Position numbers and translations under genes: made by a program | Shown: positions 18,511 through 29,095 of the stretch, one piece after another | Layout of the letters: each line of letters starts with the position of its first letter | How positions within the stretch are numbered: the first letter of the stretch is position 1 | NCBI GenBank assembly: GCA_900539845.1 | Contig: UQDP01000003.1 | Location: 1-64,000, forward strand | Source of the DNA: an uncultured Oscillospiraceae bacterium | GTDB taxonomy: Bacteria; Bacillota; Clostridia; Oscillospirales; Acutalibacteraceae | Direction: 5' to 3' | Length of the DNA: 64,000 nt | Notes under the pieces: model-generated | Databases searched by the model: none | The model's input: only the letters and a program-made list of their open reading frames with translations | Told to the model about the DNA's origin: nothing

Positions 18511-19422
18511 TTAATCCACCACTCCTATAATATCGCTTATTTTTTCGATTCCGAGATCTGCACAGACCGACGGCAGCTCCTCAATTATTTTTTTGCAGGC
18601 GTACGGGTCAACCAGATTTGCAGCTCCCACCTGCACTGCCGTTGCGCCTGCCATCATCATCTCAACAACATCCTCCGCCGAGGAAACGCCGCCGCAGCCC
18701 ATCACGGGAATATTGCATGCCTTAGAGACCTGATACACCATTCTGACCGCCACCGGGAAAACAGCATTTCCTGAAAAACCGCCCATTTTGTTCGCAATAA
18801 CGGCAGCGCGCCTTTTTATATCGATCTTCATGCCGAGCAGCGTGTTTATAAGGCAGATACCGTCAGCGCCGGCATCCTCGCACGCCTTGGCTATCGAAAC
18901 GATATCCGTTACATTCGGCGAAAGCTTGATAACAACAGGCTTTTGGGTGACTGCCTTTACCGCTCTTGTGACCTGTGCGGCACAGGCGGGATCCGTTCCG
19001 AAACTCATGCCGCCGCCGTGAACATTGGGGCAGCTTACGTTTACCTCAAGAATGCCGACCTGCTCCTCTTTATCAAGCAGCGAGCAGGTATACGCGTAAT
19101 CCTCAACGGAAAAGCCGCTGACATTTGCAATGACTTTTTTGTGAAAATATTGTTTCATTTCCGGCAGTTCATGCGCAATAACATGGTGAACGCCCGGATT
19201 CTGCAGACCCACGGCGTTGATCATACCCTCTGTGCACTCTGCTATACGCGGCGTGGGATTGCCGAAACGAGGCTCCTTTGTGGTGCCTTTGAATGAGAAA
19301 GAGCCGAGAATATTGATATCGTAAAAATCTTTAAACTCATTTCCGAAGCCGAAAGTGCCGCTTGCGGGCACGATCGGATTATCCATTTTCAGACCGCAGA
19401 AATCGACCGAAAGATCTACCAT
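18511..19422 (-). CDS. pyrD: Dihydroorotate dehydrogenase B, catalytic subunit
   Basis: 303 residues, class 1B. FMN enzyme that oxidises dihydroorotate to orotate and passes electrons through PyrK to NAD. The active-site Cys of class 1 enzymes is in LEVNVSCPNVHGGG near residue 131 (class 2 would have Ser). The FMN phosphate site is in GCGGVSSAEDVVEMMMAGA near residue 240. The start overlaps the pyrK stop by 7 nt. Pairing with pyrK upstream confirms the 1B type, which suits an anaerobe. Confidence 0.96.
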   Translation of the reverse strand: MVDLSVDFCGLKMDNPIVPASGTFGFGNEFKDFYDINILGSFSFKGTTKEPRFGNPTPRIAECTEGMINAVGLQNPGVHHVIAHELPEMKQYFHKKVIANVSGFSVEDYAYTCSLLDKEEQVGILEVNVSCPNVHGGGMSFGTDPACAAQVTRAVKAVTQKPVVIKLSPNVTDIVSIAKACEDAGADGICLINTLLGMKIDIKRRAAVIANKMGGFSGNAVFPVAVRMVYQVSKACNIPVMGCGGVSSAEDVVEMMMAGATAVQVGAANLVDPYACKKIIEELPSVCADLGIEKISDIIGVVD

Positions 19423-20144
19423 ACAATCTCCTCCCTTTCAAGCACGGGACCGTCCTTACAAATACGCTTGCTGCCGTATTTGGTTTTGCACGAGCACCCC
19501 ATGCACGCGCCGAAGCCGCAGCCCATTCTCTCCTCAAAGCTGTACTGCCCCGAGGTCCTGACCTTGTTTTCTATTGCCCTGAACATCGGCATTGGGCCGC
19601 AGGTATAAAAGTAATCGTAATCCTCCGGCATAGCGTCCGTTACAAAGCCCTTCACACCGTATGAGCCGTCCGCCGTGGCAACGATGACGTCAGCGCCGAG
19701 CGCCCTAAACTCGTTTTCATAAAATATCTCTTCTTTTTTATTGAAACCGAGTATCACAGTGGGCTTCTGACCGTCCGCCAAAAGGCTTTTGGTCAGATTA
19801 TACAGCGGCGGTATACCGACGCCGCCGCCGATCACGAGCGGCTTTTTTGATTTTGAAATATCATAACCGTTGCCGAGACCTGTTAAACAGTCGAGCGTGT
19901 CCCCGGCAGAAAGCGCAGACATCTGCTGTGTGCCCTTGCCTACCACCTTATAGATTATAACGATCTCTTTATCATTATAATCGCAGACCGATATGGGTCG
20001 GCGCAGGTATTTGCCGTCCAGCAGGATATTTATAAACTGCCCCGGGGCGGTGATATACCTTGTATCGCCCTCAAGGCGCATTTCATAAACGTCTGCCGTC
20101 AGCGGTTTATTGGAAGTGATTTTATACAAGCTGTTTTTATACAT
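19416..20144 (-). CDS. pyrK: Dihydroorotate dehydrogenase B, electron transfer subunit
   Basis: 242 residues. Flavoprotein that carries FAD and a [2Fe-2S] cluster and links PyrD to NAD. The FAD-binding RRPISVCDY motif is near residue 50, a ferredoxin-reductase NAD domain with GGGVGIPPLYNL is near 110, and the four cluster Cys lie in the C-terminal CGFGACMGCSC ... C motif (about residues 211-231). Starts 6 nt after the carB stop and overlaps pyrD. Both subunits are needed for activity in class 1B enzymes. Confidence 0.96.
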   Translation of the reverse strand: MYKNSLYKITSNKPLTADVYEMRLEGDTRYITAPGQFINILLDGKYLRRPISVCDYNDKEIVIIYKVVGKGTQQMSALSAGDTLDCLTGLGNGYDISKSKKPLVIGGGVGIPPLYNLTKSLLADGQKPTVILGFNKKEEIFYENEFRALGADVIVATADGSYGVKGFVTDAMPEDYDYFYTCGPMPMFRAIENKVRTSGQYSFEERMGCGFGACMGCSCKTKYGSKRICKDGPVLEREEIVW

Positions 20145-20150
20145 AGCTGA

Positions 20151-23100
20151 TTACTCCGCGTCAATGGTTGATACGCCCAGAGTGATCTCTTCAAGCACGT
20201 CGAGCAGAACTTTGACCGTATCCAGTGAAGTGAACATCGTAACATTATTTTCAACAGCCGCGCGGCGTATCTCAGAGCCGTCCGAATGGCTGTCTCCGTG
20301 GCTTATATCAATCGTATTTATAACATAGGAGATATGACCCTGGCGCAGTGCTTTCAGTATCTCGTCACTGTCATCCTCGGTAAGTTTCGCGCGTATACGG
20401 GTGCGAATACCGTGCTTTTTCAGGAATTTAGCCGTTCCTTCGGTAGCCTCGATATTGAACCCAAGGTCATAAAAGCGCCTGATAAGCGGCAACGCCGTTT
20501 CTTTGTCGTTATCGGCTATCGTTACAAGCACGGTTCCGTAGTTTGAAACATTCATACCGCTTGCCTGAATCGCCTTATACAGAGCGCGGGTGAGCGACTT
20601 ATCGTAACCGATCGCCTCGCCGGTCGATTTCATTTCGGGTGAAAGGTAGGTATCCATACCCTTAAGCTTTGAGAACGAGAACGCGGGAGCCTTAACATAC
20701 CAGCGATTTTTCTCGGCAGGATAAACTTCCGTGATACCCTGTTCCTTAAGGCTGTGACCGAGAATGACCCTTGTTGCGATATCCGCCATCGGGATGGAGG
20801 TTGCTTTTGAGAGGAAGGGCACCGTTCTTGAGGAACGCGGATTCACCTCTATAACATAAACATCATCTTGATCATCGGCAATAAACTGTATGTTGAAAAG
20901 CCCGACAATGTTGATTGCTTTTCCGAGCTTCACCGTGTAATCAATAATCTTATCCTTGACCGCTTTTGAAACCGAGAATGTGGGGTAGATAGAGATGGAG
21001 TCACCGCTGTGAACGCCGGTTCTTTCCACATGCTCCATGATACCGGGAATGAACACGTCGGTTCCGTCGCAGATCGCGTCAACCTCAAGCTCCTTGCCCA
21101 TGATATATTTATCAACAAGAACGGGCTGCTCCGTATTGATTTCAACCGCCGTCTGAAGATAGTGGCGCAGGCTCTCCTCATTTGCAACGATCTGCATCGC
21201 CCTGCCGCCCAGAACAAACGACGGACGAACAAGAACGGGATAACCGATCTTTTCCGCAACACGTACGCCCTCTTCAATATCGGTTACAGCAAGACCCTTC
21301 GGCTGAGGAATGCCGAGTTCGTTCATAACTTTCTCAAAAGAATCCCTGTTTTCGGCACGGTCGATCGCCTCAACGTCAGTACCTATGATAGGCACACCGA
21401 GAGCGTCAAGCGGAGGCGCAAGGTTGATTGCTGTCTGTCCGCCGAGAGAAACAACGATTCCGAGCGGATTTTCAAGCTCTATCACATTCATAACGTCCTC
21501 TACGGTGAGCGGCTCAAAATAAAGCTTGTCCGAAGTGGTATAGTCGGTTGAAACGGTTTCGGGATTGTTATTTATAATGATCGCCTCATAGCCGGCATCC
21601 CTGATGGACCATATTGCATGAACGGTTGAATAGTCAAATTCAACGCCCTGCCCGATTCTGATGGGACCCGAACCGAGTACGATAATCTTCTTTTTATCGG
21701 ATACGATGCTTTCATTCTCCTCTTCATAGGTTGAGTAGAAATACGGCACGTAGGAATCAAATTCCGATGCGCAGGTATCTATCATTTTGTATACGGGAAA
21801 AATCTTGTTTGCCTTACGCAGTTTGAAGATATCTCCCTCGCTCATATCCCAGCACATACCGATATATTTATCTGAAACGCCCATCTTTTTAGCGTCTTTT
21901 AAAACTTCTACGCTGCCTTTATTCTCTTTAATCACACGCTCAAACTCAACTATGTTCTTTATCTTTTCAATAAAGAGCATATCGATCTTGGTGGCGTTAT
22001 AAATCAAAACGGGATCCACATTCAGTCTTATGAGCTGAGCGATCGCATACAGTCTGTCGTCCGTGCCGATCTTGATATAATCCAGCAGCTGCGCAGCTGT
22101 GTAGCTGTCAAATTTTTTGTTATAGATATGGCACACGCCCGTCTCAAGCGAACGCACTGCTTTGAGTATGCTCTCCTCAAGCGTTCTGCCTATTGCCATG
22201 ACCTCTCCGGTAGCTTTCATCTGCGTATTCAGGCTGTTGTTCGCGTCGGCAAATTTGTCAAACGGAAAACGCGCGATCTTAGTAACGACATAATCGAGAG
22301 TCGGCTCAAAGGACGCGGGTGTATTGGCAATCGGTATCTCGTCAAGATGAAGACCTACGGCGATCTTAGCAGACACTCTTGCGATAGGATAGCCGGAAGC
22401 TTTTGAAGCCAGCGCGGAAGAGCGCGATACTCTGGGGTTTACCTCTATCAGATAATACTGGAAAGAATGGGGATCAAGCGCAAACTGAACATTGCAGCCG
22501 CCCTCTATCTTAAGCTCGCGTATAATGCGCAGAGCCGAGTCGCGCAGCATCTGGTACTCTTTATTGGTAAGAGTCTGTGAGGGGCATACAACGATGGAGT
22601 CGCCGGTGTGGATACCGACAGGATCGATATTCTCCATATTACAGATCGTAATCGCGGTGTCATTTGCGTCTCGCATGACTTCATATTCTATTTCCTTATA
22701 GCCCTTAATGCTCTTTTCAACAAGAACCTGATGAACAGGCGACAGCGCCAGAGCGTTTTTAAGCATGATTCGGCATTCCGCTTCATCATCGGCAAAGCCG
22801 CCGCCGGTGCCGCCGAGCGTGAATGCAGGGCGAAGGACTACGGGATATCCGATCTCTTCAGCTATTCTCAAACCGTCCTCAAGGTTGTCGCATATATCGG
22901 AAGGAAGCACGGGCTCGCCAAGACTTTCGCAAAGCTCCTTGAACAGTTCCCTGTCCTCCGCTCTTTCGATAGCCTCAAAACGCGTGCCGAGTATCTCAAC
23001 ATCACACTCTTTGAGCACACCTTTTTTAGCAAGCTGAACAGCAAGGTTAAGACCTGTCTGTCCGCCGAGAGACGGAAGTATGGCATCGGGCCGCTCGTGG

Positions 23101-23336
23101 CGGATGATCCTTGCCACATATTCAAGGGTAAGAGGCTCCATATACACTTTATCGGCTATCTGCGTATCCGTCATGATCGTTGCGGGATTGGAATTGATAA
23201 GCACGACCTCATAGCCCTCTTCTTTCAGTGAAAGGCAGGCCTGAGTGCCGGAATAGTCAAACTCGGCAGCCTGTCCGATAACGATGGGACCTGAGCCGAT
23301 CACAAGTATTTTATGGATATCTGTGCGTTTCGGCAT
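20151..23336 (-). CDS. carB: Carbamoyl phosphate synthase large chain (pyrimidine operon copy)
   Basis: 1061 residues, normal full length. Two homologous ATP-grasp halves (about 1-400 and 553-930) make carboxy-phosphate and then carbamoyl phosphate. An oligomerisation domain lies between and an MGS-like allosteric domain occupies about 931-1061. Both halves start with the dinucleotide-like motif ([20 protein letters not shown] and [19 protein letters not shown]). Unlike the second copy at 60106, it ends normally at its own stop just before pyrK. By position (pyr operon) it is the pyrimidine-specific enzyme, equivalent to Bacillus PyrAB. Starts 2 nt after the carA stop. Confidence 0.97.
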   Translation of the reverse strand: MPKRTDIHKILVIGSGPIVIGQAAEFDYSGTQACLSLKEEGYEVVLINSNPATIMTDTQIADKVYMEPLTLEYVARIIRHERPDAILPSLGGQTGLNLAVQLAKKGVLKECDVEILGTRFEAIERAEDRELFKELCESLGEPVLPSDICDNLEDGLRIAEEIGYPVVLRPAFTLGGTGGGFADDEAECRIMLKNALALSPVHQVLVEKSIKGYKEIEYEVMRDANDTAITICNMENIDPVGIHTGDSIVVCPSQTLTNKEYQMLRDSALRIIRELKIEGGCNVQFALDPHSFQYYLIEVNPRVSRSSALASKASGYPIARVSAKIAVGLHLDEIPIANTPASFEPTLDYVVTKIARFPFDKFADANNSLNTQMKATGEVMAIGRTLEESILKAVRSLETGVCHIYNKKFDSYTAAQLLDYIKIGTDDRLYAIAQLIRLNVDPVLIYNATKIDMLFIEKIKNIVEFERVIKENKGSVEVLKDAKKMGVSDKYIGMCWDMSEGDIFKLRKANKIFPVYKMIDTCASEFDSYVPYFYSTYEEENESIVSDKKKIIVLGSGPIRIGQGVEFDYSTVHAIWSIRDAGYEAIIINNNPETVSTDYTTSDKLYFEPLTVEDVMNVIELENPLGIVVSLGGQTAINLAPPLDALGVPIIGTDVEAIDRAENRDSFEKVMNELGIPQPKGLAVTDIEEGVRVAEKIGYPVLVRPSFVLGGRAMQIVANEESLRHYLQTAVEINTEQPVLVDKYIMGKELEVDAICDGTDVFIPGIMEHVERTGVHSGDSISIYPTFSVSKAVKDKIIDYTVKLGKAINIVGLFNIQFIADDQDDVYVIEVNPRSSRTVPFLSKATSIPMADIATRVILGHSLKEQGITEVYPAEKNRWYVKAPAFSFSKLKGMDTYLSPEMKSTGEAIGYDKSLTRALYKAIQASGMNVSNYGTVLVTIADNDKETALPLIRRFYDLGFNIEATEGTAKFLKKHGIRTRIRAKLTEDDSDEILKALRQGHISYVINTIDISHGDSHSDGSEIRRAAVENNVTMFTSLDTVKVLLDVLEEITLGVSTIDAE

Positions 23337-23337
23337 A

Positions 23338-24426
23338 TCATTCAGCCTCCTTTTTCATAAGAACAATAAATTTATCGAAAAGATATTCGCTGTCCTGCGG
23401 TCCGGGAGCGCTCTCAGGGTGGTACTGCACGGAAAACAGGCGGTTCTCAGGGCTTTCAACGCCCTCTGCCGTATTATCAAGCAGGTTTTTATGGGTGAGC
23501 TTCAGCTCTGTTCCCTTGAGCGAATCACAATCCACCGCGTATGAGTGGTTCTGTGAAGTGATCTCTATTTTTCCTGTTTCAAGATTCATAACCGGGTGGT
23601 TTCCGCCGCGGTGACCGAATTTCATTTTAAAGGTTTTTGCGCCAAGGGCAAGCGAGATCATCTGATGACCGAGGCAGATCCCGAAGATCGGAAGCTTTCC
23701 CTTAAGCTCCTTTACAACGTTTATAACCGGCGTAACGTCCTCCGGGTTACCGGGACCGTTTGAGAGGAAAAGACCGTCCGGCCTCATTTTCATGATCTCC
23801 TCGGCGGAGGTATTATACGGCACAACGGTAACATTGCAGCCCTTTTCATTCAGCTTTCTTACGATATTGAGCTTAATGCCGCAGTCGATGGCAACCACGT
23901 CATATTTATGGTTCGGAGTTCGCGAATACCAGCGTTTTTTGCAGGAGACACGCGCCACCATATCGTGCGGTATCTCATATGCCAAAAGCATCTCCATCGC
24001 CTTCTCACGCGGGGTGGAAGCGTCTGTTATCAGCACTTTCTGGCTGCCCTCATCGCGGATGATCCTTGTTATCTTTCTGGTATCAACTCCGCTTATTCCG
24101 GGAATGCCGTATTCGTCCAGCACCTCCGAAAGCGTTTTGGTATAGCGGAAATTAGACGGGAGGTCATTGTATTCCCTCACGATCATACCGCCCATCGTCG
24201 GCACCTTGGTCTCATAGTCTTCATCCGTGATACCGTAATTTCCGATAAGCGGATAGGTCATACAAACCATCTGGTCTGTGTAGGACGGGTCGGACATGAT
24301 CTCCTGATACCCTACCATGGAAGTGTTGAAAACGATTTCATTTACGGCTTCTCTGTCCGCGCCGAAACCCCAGCCGTAAAATTCGCTGCCGTTTTCAAGA
24401 ACGATCTTTTTGTTATATGGCCTCAT
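23338..24426 (-). CDS. carA: Carbamoyl phosphate synthase small chain (pyrimidine operon copy)
   Basis: 362 residues. Glutaminase subunit that supplies ammonia to CarB. The N-terminal CPSase small domain (about 1-150) is followed by a class I amidotransferase domain. The catalytic Cys is in [13 protein letters not shown] near residue 247, and the His-Glu pair is in [12 protein letters not shown] near residue 335. The first 14 nt overlap the end of pyrC. Equivalent to PyrAA of Bacillus. A second carA lies in the arg operon at 59030. Confidence 0.97.
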   Translation of the reverse strand: MRPYNKKIVLENGSEFYGWGFGADREAVNEIVFNTSMVGYQEIMSDPSYTDQMVCMTYPLIGNYGITDEDYETKVPTMGGMIVREYNDLPSNFRYTKTLSEVLDEYGIPGISGVDTRKITRIIRDEGSQKVLITDASTPREKAMEMLLAYEIPHDMVARVSCKKRWYSRTPNHKYDVVAIDCGIKLNIVRKLNEKGCNVTVVPYNTSAEEIMKMRPDGLFLSNGPGNPEDVTPVINVVKELKGKLPIFGICLGHQMISLALGAKTFKMKFGHRGGNHPVMNLETGKIEITSQNHSYAVDCDSLKGTELKLTHKNLLDNTAEGVESPENRLFSVQYHPESAPGPQDSEYLFDKFIVLMKKEAE

Positions 24427-25687
24427 ACACTATCTCTCCTCTCAGTAATGTTAACACATTGTCTCCGTAAAGCTCCCAGCCTTCAAAAGGCGTGGCTCTG
24501 CCCTTGCTTATAAAGTTTTCCGGGATAACGGTGCATTTTTTATTCAAATTCATCACGCACAAGTCGGCAGGCTCGCCGGGTTCGATCTTTCCGCCCTCAA
24601 TACCGAAGATCTCCCTCGGGCGAACACACATCATATCTATCAGCTTTTCCAGCGTTATTACACCTGTTTTAACAAGTTTGGTATACAGGACGGGAAATGC
24701 GGTCTCAAGCCCTACGATGCCCATTGCGCTTTTAGCGAGCCCTTTGGATTTTTCCTCAGCGCTGTGCGGCGCGTGATCGGTGGCAATAACATCTATCGTG
24801 CCGTCTTTAACACCTTCTATCAGCGCTGCCTTATCCGAGGCGCTGCGAAGCGGAGGATTCATTTTAAACCGTCCGTCCTCCTGCAAGTCATCCTCACAGA
24901 GCATAAGATAGTGCGGAGCGGTTTCGCAAGTGACTTGAACGCCGCGCGTCTTTGCTTTTCTGATGATATCAACGCTTTCTTTTGTGGAGATATGGCACAC
25001 GTGATAACGGCAGCCCGTTTCTTCGGCAAGACGGCAGTCACGTTCGATCTGCGCCCATTCGCTCTCACTGCATATGCCTTTGTGACCATGCTCCCTGCAA
25101 TATCTGCCGTCGTGAATAAATCCGCCGCGCAGCAACTCGTTCACCTCGCAGTGCGCCGAGATCACCGAGCCGGCAGCAGCGCATCTTGTCATCGCTTCTC
25201 GCATAAGCGCTTCTGTCTGCACGCCCGTACCATCGTCCGAAAAGCCGATCACACTGCCCTTCAGCGCTTCAAAATTAACGCATTCTCCCCTACCGAGCCT
25301 GCCTTTTGTGATTGACGCGAACGGGAAGACATCGATCACAGCGTCCCTTTCAATTAGGTCAAGCTCTTTTTGCAGATTCTCAGGGCTGTCCGGCGGCGGA
25401 TTCAGATTGGGCATCGGGCAGACAGCCGTGTAACCCGCTCTTGCCGCAGCTGAAGTTCCGCTTTTAATGGTTTCCTTATAAGAAAATCCGGGCTCTCGAA
25501 GATGAACATGAACATCAACAAAACCCGGAAATAAAAAGTATTTATCATTGAAATTAAAAACACGATCGACTCCATCTTCGGGAATGGAGATACCAAGGCT
25601 GTGGATTTTGGAATTTTCAATTAAAACGTCTGATTTTTTGAATTTTCCGCCGATGAAAACCACGGCATTTTTTAAAAGCAACCTCAT
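24413..25687 (-). CDS. pyrC: Dihydroorotase, class I
   Basis: 424 residues, the long Gram-positive type (PyrC of Bacillus) rather than the short E. coli form. Closes carbamoyl-aspartate to dihydroorotate. The zinc-binding DVHVHLREPG motif is near residue 58, a His near 178 and another near 231 (YHVCHISTKES) supply further ligands, and the catalytic Asp is in VIATDHAPHSAEEK near residue 303. First gene of the nine-gene pyr operon. Its ATG lies about 20 nt from the predicted transcription start, with AAAGGTG as ribosome binding site. Confidence 0.97.
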   Translation of the reverse strand: MRLLLKNAVVFIGGKFKKSDVLIENSKIHSLGISIPEDGVDRVFNFNDKYFLFPGFVDVHVHLREPGFSYKETIKSGTSAAARAGYTAVCPMPNLNPPPDSPENLQKELDLIERDAVIDVFPFASITKGRLGRGECVNFEALKGSVIGFSDDGTGVQTEALMREAMTRCAAAGSVISAHCEVNELLRGGFIHDGRYCREHGHKGICSESEWAQIERDCRLAEETGCRYHVCHISTKESVDIIRKAKTRGVQVTCETAPHYLMLCEDDLQEDGRFKMNPPLRSASDKAALIEGVKDGTIDVIATDHAPHSAEEKSKGLAKSAMGIVGLETAFPVLYTKLVKTGVITLEKLIDMMCVRPREIFGIEGGKIEPGEPADLCVMNLNKKCTVIPENFISKGRATPFEGWELYGDNVLTLLRGEIVYEAI

Positions 25688-25712
25688 AAAACCGCACCTT
25701 TCGTTTTAAACA

Positions 25713-25741
25713 TTATATATTAATCGGCACTTCAAGTCAAT
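25713..25741 (-). promoter_or_regulatory. Sigma-A promoter of the pyr operon
   Basis: On the minus strand, TTGACT (25736-25741), exact 17-bp spacer, consensus TATAAT (25713-25718). The predicted start leaves a leader of only about 20 nt before the pyrC ATG, too short for a PyrR-type antiterminator/terminator. Regulation at initiation, or by nucleotide-sensitive start choice, is therefore more likely. Confidence 0.8.
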
Positions 25742-25877
25742 TACAAAATTGTTACAAACCAGACTAAATTATTGAATGATAAATATTATTTTATTAAACT
25801 AATTATAATTTCCAAACCTGTACAGGCAAGCCACTCGGAATTACCTGAAAATATTAAACAGACAGTCGGTGATGATC

Positions 25878-27242
25878 TTGAAAATAGCAGTTATCGGAGG
25901 CGGCGGAGTAAGAAGTATTTTTCTTGCAAAAAGCATTGCCGTGCGCGCAGAAGAACTGAACATAAGCAATCTTGTTTTCATGGATAATGATGAAAAAAAA
26001 CTCAACATCTACGGTGTTATGGCAAAAAAGACCGCAGAGCTGATCTGCCCTAAGCTCAACTTTGAGCTAACAGCGGACGCGAAATATGCGGTTACCGAAG
26101 CCGATTATGTGATAACCACCATAAGAGTCGGCGGAGATGATATGCGCGTCAGGGATGAAAGGATCGCGCTTGATATGGGCGTGCTCGGGCAGGAGACAAC
26201 CGGCGCCGCAGGACTTTCATTCGCTATGAGAAGCGTGGGCGCGCTTGCCGAATACTGTGCGCTTATAAAACAATATGCAAAGAAGGGCTGTAAAGTATTC
26301 AACTTTACAAATCCGGCCGGAGTTGTTTCACAGACGCTTCGTGATATGGGATATGATTTTACATACGGAATATGCGACGCGCCCAGCGGAATGCTGAGAA
26401 GCTTTGAGAAGCTTTACGGCACTGCGGAAAAATCGGCAAAGGGAGAGATCTACGGACTCAATCACCTTTCTTATTTCACTTCCGTCACAATAAACGGAAA
26501 AGAAATGCTTGACGAGATAATCGAAAATGATGAAGCATATGAAAAAACAGATCTGAGGTATTTTGAAAAAGACTTGCTGCGTCGGCGGGGAGCTATACTC
26601 AACGAATACCTATATTATTTTTATTACAGAGAAAAAGCGCTTTCAAACATACTGAATGCCGAAAAAACACGAGGCGAACAGATCGCGGATATCAATAAAA
26701 AAATGACCGCAGAGCTTGAAAGCGTGGATATTGAAAATGATTTTGAGACTGCGCTTAAAATATTTGAGCGCCGGTACGGCGAACGCGAGAACAATTACAT
26801 GGCAAGCGAGACCGGAATTAAACGAGCTCAACCCTGGAAATTTGACATATTCGGCAAGGACGACGGCGGTTACGCCGGTGTGGCGCTCAACTTCATTGAG
26901 ATTGCGGGCAGCGGAAAAAAAGACAGTATGATATTATGCGTACCAAACAACGGAGCGATCGAGGGACTCCGAGACAGTGATGTTGTTGAGATCACCTGCG
27001 ATATTGATAAAAACGGCGCTGTTCCGCACCGCTTCGGAAAGGTAGACGAACAGAATCTTGAGCTCATCCGCAGAGTTAAAAACTATGAAAGACTTGCGAG
27101 CGAGGCGATCGGAGAAAAATCAAGGGACAAAGCAATAGAAGCGCTCACACTGCATCCGCTCGTAAACAGCTACAGCCTTGCAAAAGCGCTGACCGACAAA
27201 TACCTTGAGCACAATAAAGATTATATCGGAGAGTGGAAATAA
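25878..27242 (+). CDS. Glycoside hydrolase family 4 (NAD- and metal-dependent)
   Basis: 454 residues. I place the start at TTG 25878 because GGTGAT lies 4 nt upstream, matching other starts here, and the protein then begins MKIAVIGGGG like its family; GTG 25869 or ATG 25872 are alternatives. GH4 enzymes cleave alpha- or beta-glycosides (6-phospho-glucosides, galactosides, galacturonides) by an NAD-dependent redox-elimination route. Visible: the Rossmann GGGGVRS loop, FTNPAG near residue 143, the metal-ligand Cys in GICDAPSG near 168 and His in GLNHLSYF near 196. It couples to a PfkB sugar kinase by a TAATG overlap. No PTS lies nearby, so the substrate may not be a 6-phospho sugar. Confidence 0.87.
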   Translation: MKIAVIGGGGVRSIFLAKSIAVRAEELNISNLVFMDNDEKKLNIYGVMAKKTAELICPKLNFELTADAKYAVTEADYVITTIRVGGDDMRVRDERIALDMGVLGQETTGAAGLSFAMRSVGALAEYCALIKQYAKKGCKVFNFTNPAGVVSQTLRDMGYDFTYGICDAPSGMLRSFEKLYGTAEKSAKGEIYGLNHLSYFTSVTINGKEMLDEIIENDEAYEKTDLRYFEKDLLRRRGAILNEYLYYFYYREKALSNILNAEKTRGEQIADINKKMTAELESVDIENDFETALKIFERRYGERENNYMASETGIKRAQPWKFDIFGKDDGGYAGVALNFIEIAGSGKKDSMILCVPNNGAIEGLRDSDVVEITCDIDKNGAVPHRFGKVDEQNLELIRRVKNYERLASEAIGEKSRDKAIEALTLHPLVNSYSLAKALTDKYLEHNKDYIGEWK

Positions 27243-28147
27243 TGGCATTTATTGCAGGTGCGGGAGCAACCAATATAGATCTGCTTTATGAGGACATGCC
27301 GAAGATACCCGACGCGGGAGAAGAAATATATACGGATAAGTTTTCGCTTCAGCTCGGCGGAGGGCTTCCGGCAACGCTTATAAACTGCTCAAGGCTCGGG
27401 ATTGAAACAAGGATCGCAACTGAACTCGGGGAGGATATGTTTTCCGCTTTTGCTTCGGAACAGTATAAAGCAAACCATGTTGAACCGCTCAACATCTACA
27501 ACGGAAAAGAGATCCCGCTGAACATCACCTCCGCGATCATCCTTGAGAATGACAGAAGCTTTATAACATACGGCAAAGGCAGTATTGAACCGAGTGACGG
27601 TGCCAAAGAACGCTTCTACAGCATGGCTTCCGGAGCAAAGATATGCCTTATGCAGCCGGGCGGATTTATTGACGTCTACAAAAAACTGAAATCCGAAGGC
27701 ACGCTGATGGTGCTTGATATGGGCTGGGATGAGGATATGAGCATTGAGAAATACTCCGATCTTCTGGAAACGGCGGACATTTATACGCCGAACCGAAAAG
27801 AGGCGCTCAGGATAACGGGCGCCGATGATGAACAGAACGCCGCATACGCTCTTAAAAAATACTTTGACAAAGTCATTGTCAAAGTCGATAAAGACGGCTG
27901 CATCGGTATTGACGGCGAAGATTCCTTTTTTGTTAAAAGTATTGAGGAGTTCAAAAACAAGGACAGCACAGGCGCCGGTGACGCGTTCCTTGCGGGGCTT
28001 TGCTACGGACTGTTTTATGGCTATCCTCTGAAAGACTGCATTGAATTCGGAAACATTACCGGCGGCAAGGCAGTCACTGCCGTCGGCGCGCTCTCCGCTT
28101 ATGTAAATGAGAAAGAACTTTTGAAACTGAAAGAGGAAAAATACTGA
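27242..28147 (+). CDS. PfkB-family carbohydrate kinase
   Basis: 301 residues from the ATG at 27242, which overlaps the GH4 stop; GGAGAGTGG lies upstream. Ribokinase-fold kinase that phosphorylates a sugar or nucleoside hydroxyl. The N-terminal GGGLPATLINCSRLG segment near residue 40 binds sugar. The C-terminal catalytic Asp and anion hole are in KDSTGAGDAFLAGLCYG near residue 240, the best family signature. Substrate cannot be told. Its place between GH4 and a TtcA-like gene suggests that it phosphorylates a sugar released by GH4. The stop overlaps the next gene's ATG. Confidence 0.9.
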   Translation: MAFIAGAGATNIDLLYEDMPKIPDAGEEIYTDKFSLQLGGGLPATLINCSRLGIETRIATELGEDMFSAFASEQYKANHVEPLNIYNGKEIPLNITSAIILENDRSFITYGKGSIEPSDGAKERFYSMASGAKICLMQPGGFIDVYKKLKSEGTLMVLDMGWDEDMSIEKYSDLLETADIYTPNRKEALRITGADDEQNAAYALKKYFDKVIVKVDKDGCIGIDGEDSFFVKSIEEFKNKDSTGAGDAFLAGLCYGLFYGYPLKDCIEFGNITGGKAVTAVGALSAYVNEKELLKLKEEKY

Positions 28148-28983
28148 TGCCGAGAGAACTTGAGCCATATCAGCTTATTGAAAGAAGCGTTATAAAACGG
28201 TTCAGAAAAGAAATTTGGAATCCGTTTATACTTGCCGTAAAAAAATATCAGCTGATTCAGGCTGATGACAAAATTGCCGTATGTATTTCAGGCGGAAAGG
28301 ATTCCATGCTGTGCGCAAAGCTGATGCAGCAGCTTCAAAAGCACAGCGATGTGCCGTTTGAGCTTGTTTTCCTTGTTATGGATCCCGGCTACAATGAAGA
28401 AAACCGCAGAAAGATAATGGAGAACGCCGAACTTCTGCATATCCCCGTAACCGTTTTTAAGAGTCAGATTTTCGACATTGCAAACAGTGTGGAAAAATCG
28501 CCCTGCTACCTGTGTGCAAGAATGAGGAGGGGGCATCTGTACGCGAAGGCTAAAGAACTGGGATGCAACAAAATCGCCTTGGGGCATCATTTCAGCGATG
28601 TGATTGAAACAACGCTTATCGGAATGTTTTACGGCTCACAGATTCAGGCGATGCTGCCTAAGCTTCACAGCACGAATTTTGAGGGTATGGAACTCATCCG
28701 CCCCATGTACTGTGTTCACGAGGACGCAATAAAGGCGTGGTGCAGATACAATGACCTTGAATTCATTCAGTGCGCTTGCAGGTTTACAGAGGAATACAAA
28801 AATAACGGCAATGAAAACCTTATGAGCAAGCGGCAGGAAGTGAAGGATCTGCTGCATGAACTGAGAAAAACGAATCCGAATATTGAAAGGAGTATTTTCA
28901 ACAGCATCCACGCCGTCTGCCTTGACACTATGCCGGGCTACAAAACCCACGGCGAGGAACATACGTTTCTTGAGAATTACTGA
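28147..28983 (+). CDS. TtcA-like PP-loop ATPase (tRNA thiolation family)
   Basis: 278 residues. The PP-loop SGGKDS is at residues 48-53. A PCYLCARMRRG motif near 118-128 supplies the CxxC pair that in TtcA binds an iron-sulfur cluster, and GHHFSDVIETTL near 140 is a further adenylation-domain motif. TtcA makes 2-thiocytidine at tRNA position 32. This protein belongs to the broader TtcA/TilS superfamily and its exact RNA target is unproven. The ATG overlaps the PfkB stop, so it is coupled to sugar genes with no obvious functional link. A strong terminator (29046-29084) follows. Confidence 0.83.
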   Translation: MPRELEPYQLIERSVIKRFRKEIWNPFILAVKKYQLIQADDKIAVCISGGKDSMLCAKLMQQLQKHSDVPFELVFLVMDPGYNEENRRKIMENAELLHIPVTVFKSQIFDIANSVEKSPCYLCARMRRGHLYAKAKELGCNKIALGHHFSDVIETTLIGMFYGSQIQAMLPKLHSTNFEGMELIRPMYCVHEDAIKAWCRYNDLEFIQCACRFTEEYKNNGNENLMSKRQEVKDLLHELRKTNPNIERSIFNSIHAVCLDTMPGYKTHGEEHTFLENY

Positions 28984-29045
28984 TAATTACTTCGTTCTAA
29001 ATTCAGTAAATATATTTTTTCAGATATTCGGTCTGAGAAAAAAAT

Positions 29046-29084
29046 AACAGCCCTGCGGGATCTTATAATACCCGCAGGGCTGTT
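29046..29084. terminator. Bidirectional terminator between TtcA-like gene and metK
   Basis: Perfect 14-bp stem (AACAGCCCTGCGGG / CCCGCAGGGCTGTT) with an 11-nt loop. On the minus strand it is followed by ATTTTTTT, so it ends metK. A-rich sequence precedes it on the other side. Confidence 0.9.
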
Positions 29085-29095
29085 AACATTTCTGA

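Noticed and set aside
25742..25868. PyrR-type attenuator or riboswitch before pyrC
   Set aside because: This stretch lies upstream of the consensus promoter, has no stable stem pair, and the pyr leader is too short.
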